Assembly (NCBI GenBank): GCA_028287505.1
Contig: JAQBPN010000130.1
Span: 1-64,000 of the forward strand
DNA length: 64,000 nt
Reading direction: 5' to 3'
Source of the DNA: Fibrobacterota bacterium
GTDB lineage: Bacteria > Fibrobacterota > Fibrobacteria > UBA11236
The notes under the pieces are model-generated. The model saw only the letters and a program-made list of their open reading frames with translations. It was not told the DNA's origin and did no database searches. Position 1 is the stretch's first letter, and each line of letters starts with the position of its first letter. Of this stretch, positions 27,629-35,263 are shown piece after piece. A program made the position numbers and the translations under genes.

Positions 27629-28233
27629 CGCCCCTTGGCAAAGCGTTCCGGTCGCGGGCCGGAAAGGAAATCCACCAGGCCGGTCAAAGAGGCTTTTCCA
27701 TAGTCTATATCCTCGGCATTCTGCTGACCTTGTCCATCCTCGGGTTGGCCGTATTCCGGGACGTAGGCACGGACATCACGCATTCGGGCAACGATTGGAA
27801 GCGGATCCGCGCCGAGTTCGCGGCCGAAAGCGCCGTCCAATGGGGGCTGGCGGAACTCTCCAACCCGCGCCCGGATCAATTGCCTTATACATTGGCCACG
27901 CATGCGCCCGATGGAGTCACTCTCCTGACCGGGTACGACAAGAAGAAGGAGACCTCGCCCTATCCGGCCAAGTCCGGGATCAGGGTATTCCGGGCCGATG
28001 ACCTGGCGAGCGTTCCACAGTCGGAAACCGGAAAGACCGGCGATGGATGGCTGTTTCTGCATACCCATTCCCGGGACATCAGCGTGAGCAGCGGGAAGGA
28101 CGAAATCCTCTCCTTCAAAGTCTGGTATCCCGACGATTCCACTCTGCGCATCACGGGCAAAGCCTCCGTGGACGGTTCCACCTCGGAGGTCGAACTGGTG
28201 AGCACTCTCAGGAAGGTTGCGACCCGCATTTAG
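27622..28233 (+). CDS. PilX-like minor pilin / pseudopilin
   Basis: This 203-residue protein begins with a charged leader (about 24 residues) and the type IV pilin-like segment RGFSIVYILGILLTLSIL, which resembles a prepilin peptidase site and hydrophobic N-terminal helix. The following GLAVFRDVGTDITHSGNDWKRIRAEFAAESAVQWG matches the PilX N-terminal region in character. The rest is beta-rich. No other pilus gene is in the window. The start overlaps the DUF4114-like stop. It may be a minor pilin carrying or presenting its neighbour, but that is speculation. Confidence 0.65.
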   Translation: MVTPLGKAFRSRAGKEIHQAGQRGFSIVYILGILLTLSILGLAVFRDVGTDITHSGNDWKRIRAEFAAESAVQWGLAELSNPRPDQLPYTLATHAPDGVTLLTGYDKKKETSPYPAKSGIRVFRADDLASVPQSETGKTGDGWLFLHTHSRDISVSSGKDEILSFKVWYPDDSTLRITGKASVDGSTSEVELVSTLRKVATRI

Positions 28234-28264
28234 GCCTATCCCGGGAAATACAAAGAAGTCCCGT

Positions 28265-28298
28265 TTGCCTCCCCGGCCGGGACCGGCCGTAAAGGCAA
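28265..28298 (+). promoter_or_regulatory. Compound stem-loop in the SGNH hydrolase leader
   Basis: TTGCCT (28265-28270) pairs with AGGCAA (28293-28298). Inside it CGGCCGG pairs with CCGGCCG around a two-base turn, with CCC/TAA as an internal loop. It lies 20 bases before the start codon. No T run follows. The role is unknown; no riboswitch class is recognised. Confidence 0.45.
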
Positions 28299-28318
28299 CA
28301 AGGTTAGATTCAGGAGAT

Positions 28319-29164
28319 ATGAAGCAGCCCAAAACCGCCCTTATCGCCTTGGCCCTGTCTTTATCCATCTCCTCCGCCAACACTCCCGATCTCTCGGAAA
28401 CCTTCTTCAACAACGCCAATTCCGTGATCCTGTTCCTGGGGGACAGCATCACCGCCGATGGCGGTTACATCCGGGATCTTCAGGCGCTCCTTCTGAAAAA
28501 GTTCCCGAAGCTGAAAGCCCGGTTCGTCAACGTGGGGATCAGCGGGGAATCCATGCCGGGACTGATGAAGCGCCTGGACGGCGTGCTTTCGACCAACAAA
28601 CCGAGCCTGGTCTTCTCCACCTATGGGATGAACGACGGCGGCTACAACCCGCTCAATGCCGCCAACCTCAAGGCCTACCACGACAGCGTCGCCACTCTGT
28701 TGGCCAAGGTGACCAAAGCCGGCGCCCCCCTGATCCTGATGACCCCCACCGCCTTCGACTCCCTCACCGCGGTGCCGCTGATCGTGAACGCGCCTCCCTA
28801 CTACTTCAAAAGCTTTTTTCGCGGCTATGATTCGGTGTTGACCGCCTATGGGAATTCCGTTTTCACGTTCAAGTCTTCCACGCAGATGATCATCGATATC
28901 CAGAACCCGCTCCGCGTCTGGGCCAAGGCCCAACGCCGCACCAATCCCACCTTCGCCTGGACCGCGGAAGGCGTGCATCCCACCCCGGCCGGGCATCAAG
29001 TCATGGCGGACGCCATCTTTGCCGCCTTGTTCCCCCCTCCCAGCGACCTCCGTATTGCCCAGCCTTCCCGGACAATCCGCACCCTGGCGGGCCGCGGGGA
29101 GTTTTCCGTCAACGGCGCCCGGAGCAGGCAACAGGCGCATCCCGGTCCGGTTTTCGCTTTTTGA
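28319..29164 (+). CDS. Secreted SGNH/GDSL hydrolase
   Basis: This 281-residue protein has a signal peptide and an SGNH hydrolase fold. Block I is FLGDSITADGGY (nucleophile Ser), block II GISGES, block III GMNDGG (Asn) and block V GVHPTPAGH (Asp/Ala position and His). Such enzymes cleave acetyl or other esters from carbohydrates or lipids. It has AGGAGAT directly before the ATG at 28319. Residues after about 250 form a tail of low order. It follows the pilin-like gene by 85 bases and may be co-transcribed. Confidence 0.87.
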   Translation: MKQPKTALIALALSLSISSANTPDLSETFFNNANSVILFLGDSITADGGYIRDLQALLLKKFPKLKARFVNVGISGESMPGLMKRLDGVLSTNKPSLVFSTYGMNDGGYNPLNAANLKAYHDSVATLLAKVTKAGAPLILMTPTAFDSLTAVPLIVNAPPYYFKSFFRGYDSVLTAYGNSVFTFKSSTQMIIDIQNPLRVWAKAQRRTNPTFAWTAEGVHPTPAGHQVMADAIFAALFPPPSDLRIAQPSRTIRTLAGRGEFSVNGARSRQQAHPGPVFAF

Positions 29165-29252
29165 CACGCAGTCTCTGACCCGTTCTTTGTTTCCAGCGTC
29201 ACGACTTTATCTGAATCGATTCCGCGTTCCGATCCCGTGAATAGTCTTATGT

Positions 29253-29268
29253 TTTCCCTGGGGGGAAA
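29253..29268 (+). promoter_or_regulatory. Short hairpin over the ThuA gene ribosome site
   Basis: TTTCCC (29253-29258) can pair with GGGAAA (29263-29268), six bases before the ATG at 29274. It would cover the GGGGGG ribosome-binding run. It is short, so confidence is low. Confidence 0.3.
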
Positions 29269-29273
29269 TTTCC

Positions 29274-30398
29274 ATGATTAAGTCCATTCGCACTGTCTTG
29301 GCAGGCACCATCCTGTTGTTTTTCATGTCCGGAGCATTCGGGTCCGCCGCAATCCCGACCAAAGTCCTCATAGTCAAGGGAATGGGGAGTTATCCCTTTA
29401 CCAACCTCGCCGGGCTCGTGACCGGGATGCTCCAAAGCAACGCCTCAGCCTGGAATCTGGAGGTTACCGTGGCGGATTCCGCGAACGATTTCACCCTTCC
29501 CTATCTGCGTGGATTCGACGCGGTTCTGCTCAATCACAACAGCGGAATCGGATGGGTGATCCAGGGTACCGCCCAGGATGTCTTCGCCCAATGGATGCGG
29601 GAAGGGGGAGGCGTGGTGGGATTGCACGGCGTGATGATGCATCAGGATTCGTGGAAGTGGTTCGCGGACAGCGTCGCCATGACGAACTTCCATAACTGGA
29701 ATACGCCCGGCAACCAATGCGACCCATTGCGGGATCCCATGGAATACACCCGTATCCAGGTCGATACGCTTCCCACTTCCGGAACCGTGCGGGCCCGGAA
29801 ACCGGAGTATGCCCCTTTGCTGGCCATGCTTCCCGCCCACGGCAGGGACTGGTGCGATCGGTGGATGGAATTCACCACCGATCCCAGACGGAACGCGGAC
29901 GTACTCATGACGGTGGACGCCAGGAGCATGGATACGTCCAGCCATTTGGGCGGCGACTATCCCGTAGCCTGGGCGCGCAAGCTCCCGATATTTGCCGGGA
30001 ACGGCCGGCAAGGCCGCTTTTTCCATACCTCGCTCGGATATTTTCCCGATATGATCCAGGATCCCATGATCAAGGATCTTTACCACTTCTCCCTGTGCTG
30101 GGCGGCCGGCAGGGAATATTCGGCATCGTCCTGCCTGGTCCCGGACTTGGCGGGGATTCAATCGCAAGCGTCATCATGCGCCCGCTTCAAAACCTCCTTA
30201 CGGGATGGCGTCCTCAAAGTCGGAATCCTGGGCGCCGGGAAACATGTAGTGCGGATCTACGCCCTGTCCGGCCGGAAGGTGGCGCAAGCCACGGGAACGG
30301 GCGACGGGGACTTCGTCTTCGCGAATCCCGGTCCGGGCGTATTTCTGATTCAAGTGGAAACCGGAAACCGGGTTTCAAGCCGCCGCGTGGTCCTCTAG
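29274..30398 (+). CDS. Secreted ThuA-like (trehalose-utilisation family) protein with C-terminal sorting-like domain
   Basis: This 374-residue protein has a signal peptide and a ThuA/class I glutamine amidotransferase-like domain. VLIVKGMGSYPF, DAVLLNHNSGIGW and WMREGGGVVGLHGVMMH are typical, as are the VAWARKLPIFAGNGRQGRFFHTSLGY strands near the end. ThuA-like proteins are usually carbohydrate-related. The last 75 residues form a T9SS-like domain (VVRIYALSGRKVA, GVFLIQVE, SSRRVVL). It ends next to the convergent antiporter gene. Confidence 0.82.
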   Translation: MIKSIRTVLAGTILLFFMSGAFGSAAIPTKVLIVKGMGSYPFTNLAGLVTGMLQSNASAWNLEVTVADSANDFTLPYLRGFDAVLLNHNSGIGWVIQGTAQDVFAQWMREGGGVVGLHGVMMHQDSWKWFADSVAMTNFHNWNTPGNQCDPLRDPMEYTRIQVDTLPTSGTVRARKPEYAPLLAMLPAHGRDWCDRWMEFTTDPRRNADVLMTVDARSMDTSSHLGGDYPVAWARKLPIFAGNGRQGRFFHTSLGYFPDMIQDPMIKDLYHFSLCWAAGREYSASSCLVPDLAGIQSQASSCARFKTSLRDGVLKVGILGAGKHVVRIYALSGRKVAQATGTGDGDFVFANPGPGVFLIQVETGNRVSSRRVVL

Positions 30399-30399
30399 A

Positions 30400-31773
30400 T
30401 TAGCGGCCGGAACCCGTGGCCCGGCGGGCCTTGCGGTTCTGGAAAGAATATTTGTTCATCAATGGCGTGACCGAAATGCCGTGCACCACGATGGATACGG
30501 CCACGGTGGCCAGGGTCAGGGAAACGATCCTGTCCGCCAGCTCCGGCGGCAGCCCCCGGTTCAAAGCATAAGCCATATAGTACAGGGAACCTATCCCGCG
30601 GATGCCGAACCAGCCGATCAAACGTTTCTGCTGGGCGTTGGCCTGGGTGCCCCACAATCCTATCCATGTGGATATGGGGCGGATCAGCAGGAAGAGCATG
30701 GGGATGAACCATAAGGCTTCCAGGGTGAAGAAGCGCAGATCCAAGGCCCCGCCCAACAACAGCACCACCGTGATTTCGCAGATCCGTTCCATCTGTTCGT
30801 TGAACACAAGCACCGCCTGGGCCATGTAGGCCGGAGCCGTTTCCGGATTGCTGGCCGCCGATTCCGCGCTGCCCGCGATCGCGGCGATCTTGGCGTCCAC
30901 TGCGGCCGCGCCCTCCCATCCCCGGTTCTCGATGTGCCGCAAGGCGATGCCCGCCGCGAAGACGGCCAAGAAGCCATAGGCATGCAAGAGCAGACTGATT
31001 CCGTAGGCCAAGGCGATCAGGCCCAAAGCCAGGAAGTCGTCCAGTCCCAGCGCTTCCTTGTGTTCCCGCCGGAAGTACAGCACCACCTTGCCCACCCCTA
31101 TGCCCAGGCCCGCGCCGATGGCCACTCCGCCCACGACTCCCCAGATCAGATCCACCGCCGCCCACCGCAGGCCCCAAGGTCCCATCTCATGCAGACCCAA
31201 CAGGCCCAGGGCCAGCATCAGGAACGGGAACGCGCTGCCGTCGTTCATGCCCGCCTCCCCCGTCAGGCTGAAGCGCAGGCGATCCCGATCTCCCGCATGC
31301 GCGACCTGCACGTCGGAAGCCAGCACCGGATCCGTGGGCGCCAACACGGCCCCCAATAACAAGGCGGCGCCCAGGGGCAGCTTGAGCAGGTAGAATCCGG
31401 CCAGGGTGATCAAGGCCACCGTCGCCAACATGGATCCGAAGGCCAGGCGCAAGACCATGCGCCAGCGTTCATCGTGCCATTTGACGCGGAGCTTCAACCC
31501 GGCGCTGAACAGGGAGACCAGGACCGCCGCTTCGGTAAGATGCTCCCAGAAAACCGTGTGCTTCCGGAAACCCAGGTCGATGAGGTTGGAACCATAGCGG
31601 CCCAATACCACGCCGGCTCCCAGGTACAACAGCGACGTGGTGAGGGGAAGGCGCTTGACCCAGGAACTGGTCAAAGCCATGGAGACCAGGAGACAACCCA
31701 GAATGATGTACCATGCGGTAAAGACCAAATCCACGTCCCTGGTGCGTTGCTGGGAATATACGTTCCTGGGCAT
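30400..31773 (-). CDS. CPA1 family cation/proton antiporter
   Basis: This 457-residue membrane protein has about 12-13 helices and the CPA1 pattern. LAPTDPVLASDVQVAH is followed by LRFSLTGEAGMNDGSAFPFLML, which carries the essential Asp residues for Na+(or K+)/H+ exchange. It is closest to NhaP-like transporters. The start at 31773 lacks a clear ribosome site; GTG at 31734 or ATG at 31677 are alternatives. It ends one base from the ThuA gene stop and is divergent from the CHRD gene. Confidence 0.88.
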   Translation of the reverse strand: MPRNVYSQQRTRDVDLVFTAWYIILGCLLVSMALTSSWVKRLPLTTSLLYLGAGVVLGRYGSNLIDLGFRKHTVFWEHLTEAAVLVSLFSAGLKLRVKWHDERWRMVLRLAFGSMLATVALITLAGFYLLKLPLGAALLLGAVLAPTDPVLASDVQVAHAGDRDRLRFSLTGEAGMNDGSAFPFLMLALGLLGLHEMGPWGLRWAAVDLIWGVVGGVAIGAGLGIGVGKVVLYFRREHKEALGLDDFLALGLIALAYGISLLLHAYGFLAVFAAGIALRHIENRGWEGAAAVDAKIAAIAGSAESAASNPETAPAYMAQAVLVFNEQMERICEITVVLLLGGALDLRFFTLEALWFIPMLFLLIRPISTWIGLWGTQANAQQKRLIGWFGIRGIGSLYYMAYALNRGLPPELADRIVSLTLATVAVSIVVHGISVTPLMNKYSFQNRKARRATGSGR

Positions 31774-31978
31774 GGGAGCGATCGCGCTTGCCCTATTTCA
31801 TTTCCTTCGCCGTAACCCCATCCCCTTCCGGCCCTTAAGGGCAACGGCGGGCGCTTGGCCGCAAGGTTTGGTTACATGGCTTTCCCATTTAGTGCCATGG
31901 CGGGCAATCCGATCGGGCAAGGCTCTCCGTATTGATCCTCGCAAGGGGACTGAACACATCAATACCGGAGATCGACGC

Positions 31979-33862
31979 ATGAATGCTTTGTGGAATCGAA
32001 ATGGAATCAAGACTGGCGTCCTCGCCGCGGCCCTGGCAGCGGCCGTTTACGCCCATGACGGCAATCACGGCCTGGTTTTCGGGGCCCGCACCAACGCGGC
32101 CCAGGAGGTCCCCAAGGTGACGCTGGAAGGCGACCCCCAGGGACTGATCGGTTTCAAGCTGAACGAAACGCAGGACACCATGCTCGTATACGGAGCCTTC
32201 CAGGGCCTCAGCAGCGCCGTCACCAAGTTCCACATCCACGCCGGGGAAAAAGGCCAGGCCGGCCCCGTGGCCCTGGACGTTTTCCCCCTGGTCAAGGACA
32301 GGACCATCGCCGCCAATTGGACCGGCTTCGGCCCCAAGGACGTCCGCCAATTCCTGCGCGGCGCCTATTACATCAACGTGCACACGTCCGCGTATCCCAA
32401 CGGGGAAATGCGCGGCCAGATCGATCCCGAAATGGATCGGCTTTGGACCGCGGAACTGAAAGGCGGCAACGCCATCCCGGCCGTGGCGACTCCCGCCACG
32501 GGCGTGGCCATTTTCCAGTTGTCGCCGGACGATTCCATCCTCACGGTCAAAGCCTACCTGCAGGGCATTCCGGACTCCGTCACCGGCGCCCATATCCATG
32601 AAGGAGGGGCGGCATCCACCGGCAACGTGGTCGCCAACCTGGTATCCCGCCTCTCGGGCAATACCATCGCGGCCCGCATCCGCGTCTCCTCGCTGGCGCG
32701 CCCGGCCGCCTTCCTGGACTCCCTGAAAAAAGGCAGCCTGTACGTCAACGTGCATACCGAGGCCAATACCAGCGGCGAAATCCGCGGACAACTCAAACCC
32801 AGGCAAGGCATCGCCTTCCAGGCCAATCTCAACGGCGCCAACGAAGCCCCCGCCGTGGTCACGCCGGCCACGGGCCTGGGCCTGTTCACCCTGTCCGACA
32901 ACGATTCCCTGCTCACCGTGAACGTCGTGTTCGGAGGCCTGAAGGATTCCGTCACCGCGGCGCATCTCCACCGCGGCGCCCCGGGAACCAGCGGCCCCGT
33001 GGTCGTCAATCTCACTTCCGGAATCTCCGGCAACTCCGTCACGGCCAACATCGTCCTGGGCAACCTGGCGGATCAGGACGCCTTCCTGGCGGACCTGGTG
33101 AAGGGTAACATCTACGTCAACGTCCATACCAAGGCCAACACGGCCGGCGAGATCCGCGGCCAGGTCGTCCTGCCGGCGCGCATCGGCTTCGCCTTCAACC
33201 TGACCGGCGCCCAGGAAGTGCCCGTGGTGCCGGGAAGCGGGTTCGCGGCGGCCATCGCCACCCTGGACGCGGACGGGACCAACATCAAATTCGAAACCCT
33301 GGCCGACGGATTGTCCTCCCCCCTCAAGATGGCCCACTTCCACCAGGGCGCGTTCGGCGTCAACGGCGGCCTGGCGCTCAATGTCACCGGATCCTTCTCG
33401 GACAATGCCTCCTCCGGCGTGTGGACGGACCGGGACGCCATCCCCTTGACGCCGGTGCTCGCCGAGGCCTTCCATTCTTCCGGCCTGTACCTGAACATCC
33501 ACACTCAGAGCCATCCCGACGGGGAACTGCGCGGCCAAGCGGCCGATCTCAAGGCGTCCCGCTCCGTCTCCACCGTGGCCATCTCCCTTCCGCCCGCCGG
33601 AGGCCAGGCCCGCGGCCGCGACGGAATACGCCTGCATATGGCCGCCAACGGCCGGGGCCTGCGCCTGGAAGGCCGTCCGAGCGCGACCGTGGCGCTCTCG
33701 CTCATCGATGTAACCGGAAAGTTACGGAGGGGTTTCCGGGTCGGCATCGGTGCGGATGCTTTCAGCCCCGAACTCGATTTGACCTCGCTCCGGCCCGGGC
33801 TCTATTTCGCCACCTGGGAAGAAGGCGGATCCCTGCGGAAGGCGTCCTTTCTGAGGCCCTGA
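31979..33862 (+). CDS. Secreted protein with four CHRD domains and a C-terminal sorting-like domain
   Basis: This 627-residue protein has a signal peptide and four tandem CHRD domains of about 120 residues each (about 30-145, 150-270, 275-395 and 400-515). Each has a start like AAQEVP or GANEAP, a central HIHEGG/HLHRGAPG/HFHQGAFG motif, and an end YVNVHT...GEIRGQ or LYLNIHT...GELRGQ. CHRD domains were first seen in chordin; their bacterial role is unknown. The last 80 residues fit a T9SS-like ending (LIDVTGKLRRG, LRPGLYFATW). The ATG at 31979 follows GGAGA and starts the signal; the frame is open far upstream. Confidence 0.88.
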   Translation: MNALWNRNGIKTGVLAAALAAAVYAHDGNHGLVFGARTNAAQEVPKVTLEGDPQGLIGFKLNETQDTMLVYGAFQGLSSAVTKFHIHAGEKGQAGPVALDVFPLVKDRTIAANWTGFGPKDVRQFLRGAYYINVHTSAYPNGEMRGQIDPEMDRLWTAELKGGNAIPAVATPATGVAIFQLSPDDSILTVKAYLQGIPDSVTGAHIHEGGAASTGNVVANLVSRLSGNTIAARIRVSSLARPAAFLDSLKKGSLYVNVHTEANTSGEIRGQLKPRQGIAFQANLNGANEAPAVVTPATGLGLFTLSDNDSLLTVNVVFGGLKDSVTAAHLHRGAPGTSGPVVVNLTSGISGNSVTANIVLGNLADQDAFLADLVKGNIYVNVHTKANTAGEIRGQVVLPARIGFAFNLTGAQEVPVVPGSGFAAAIATLDADGTNIKFETLADGLSSPLKMAHFHQGAFGVNGGLALNVTGSFSDNASSGVWTDRDAIPLTPVLAEAFHSSGLYLNIHTQSHPDGELRGQAADLKASRSVSTVAISLPPAGGQARGRDGIRLHMAANGRGLRLEGRPSATVALSLIDVTGKLRRGFRVGIGADAFSPELDLTSLRPGLYFATWEEGGSLRKASFLRP

Positions 33863-34120
33863 ACCGATTCCCCGCGAGAAAGCGTTTCCCGTCCGGAAAC
33901 AAGGCGGAGCGCACAAAACGCTCCGTCTGCTCCGTCTTCCGCGCAAACCCTCCATTTTGGGAAGCGATCCGGAGTTTCCCCGCTGCATCCTGACGTCGAT
34001 AGGGCCGATCCCAGGACATCCCCCGTATCGACCCGGAAATTCCCCAGCCCATATTTCCCAAGCCGGATTAGTTTACGACCGATCGCCAGTCCCGCTCCGG
34101 GACGGCCTTGGGGACTCCTC

Positions 34121-35263
34121 ATGAAAAAATCCCATTTCCTTTCGATGGCCCTGGCTGCCGCGCTATCCGTCCCGGCCGCGGCCCAAGTCCAAAAGGTCGG
34201 TTGGTCCCTGGGCTACTACTGCGGCTGGGATCAGGCCGGATTCCCTCCCGACCAAGTCGATTGGAAAGCCTTTACCCACGTCTCCCACTTCACCGTTTTT
34301 CCCGCCGACGACGGATCCCTGGATTTGCACCTGGGCCTCACCGACGCCAACTGCAAAGCGGCCGTGGCCGAAGCCCATAAAAACGGGGTCAAAATCGTCT
34401 TCTCCATCGGCGGCGCGGGAGTGGCCGGACATTTCAAGAATGCCACCGCTCCGGACATCCTTCCGAAGTTCGTCAAGAACCTGCTCGACTTCATGCGCAA
34501 TTACGGATACGACGGCATCGATACCGACTGGGAGGAGGATTTCGACGACGCCAAGATGGTCGCCTTCCACAAGATGCTGCGCGACTCCCTGAACAAGATC
34601 ACGCCCAGGCCCCTGCTGACCCTGGCGGGTGCCGGCTACTTCGCGGCCAATTGCGCCATCGTCCATTCCTACGTGGATCAGTTCAACCTCATGAGCTACG
34701 GCACCTCGGCCAGCGGCATGCCCAACCAGATGAACCAATTGACCAGCAAAGGCGTGCCCAAGACCAAGCTGGGAGTCGGCATCGGCATCGGCACCAGCGG
34801 GGGCATGGTGGACGCGGATTCCAACCTGGCCAAGGCCAAGGTCCAGTTCGCCATCACCAACGGCTACGGGGGCATCATGCAATGGGCGGTGCGGGGAACG
34901 GCCCGCCATGTGGAAGTCTTCAAGATGCTCGAACAATACCGGCCGGCGATCACCACCGCCATCTGGAACGGCAACGCCCGCCATATCATCAACGATCCGG
35001 AGTTGTTGATCGCCCGGAATACCATCACGGGCCGCAACGAGGTCCGCCTGTCCCTGTCCTCGGCAATGCAACCGGAAGCGGTGGATCTGAGCCTGTTCGC
35101 CGTGGACGGGCGACTGGTCAGCCATCTCTACCGGGGCAAGCCGGAAGTGGGCCTCCGCGCGTTTCCATTGGAAAGCGCGGGGGCCCTGCCGGCGGGAACC
35201 TATGTGGTGAGGCTGGAGGCCGGGACGACGGTGAAGTCGGCGAGGGCGGTCATCGCACCGTAA
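34121..35263 (+). CDS. Secreted GH18 chitinase-like glycosidase
   Basis: This 380-residue protein has a signal peptide (to about residue 21) and a GH18 domain with the catalytic DxxDxDxE motif at residues 131-138 (YDGIDTDWEE, Glu138 acid/base). SIGGAG and DQFNLMSYG are further family marks. The domain is compact (about 290 residues) and lacks the CID insertion, so it looks like an endo-acting chitinase or endo-N-acetylglucosaminidase. The C-terminal 85 residues form a T9SS-like domain (LFAVDGRLVS, LPAGTYVVRLEAG). It overlaps the end of the convergent YCF48-like gene by 14 bases. Confidence 0.9.
   Translation: MKKSHFLSMALAAALSVPAAAQVQKVGWSLGYYCGWDQAGFPPDQVDWKAFTHVSHFTVFPADDGSLDLHLGLTDANCKAAVAEAHKNGVKIVFSIGGAGVAGHFKNATAPDILPKFVKNLLDFMRNYGYDGIDTDWEEDFDDAKMVAFHKMLRDSLNKITPRPLLTLAGAGYFAANCAIVHSYVDQFNLMSYGTSASGMPNQMNQLTSKGVPKTKLGVGIGIGTSGGMVDADSNLAKAKVQFAITNGYGGIMQWAVRGTARHVEVFKMLEQYRPAITTAIWNGNARHIINDPELLIARNTITGRNEVRLSLSSAMQPEAVDLSLFAVDGRLVSHLYRGKPEVGLRAFPLESAGALPAGTYVVRLEAGTTVKSARAVIAP

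Noticed and set aside
31637-31978. N-terminal extension of the CHRD protein
   Set aside because: The frame is open upstream but overlaps the divergent antiporter gene and precedes a clear ribosome site and signal peptide at 31979.
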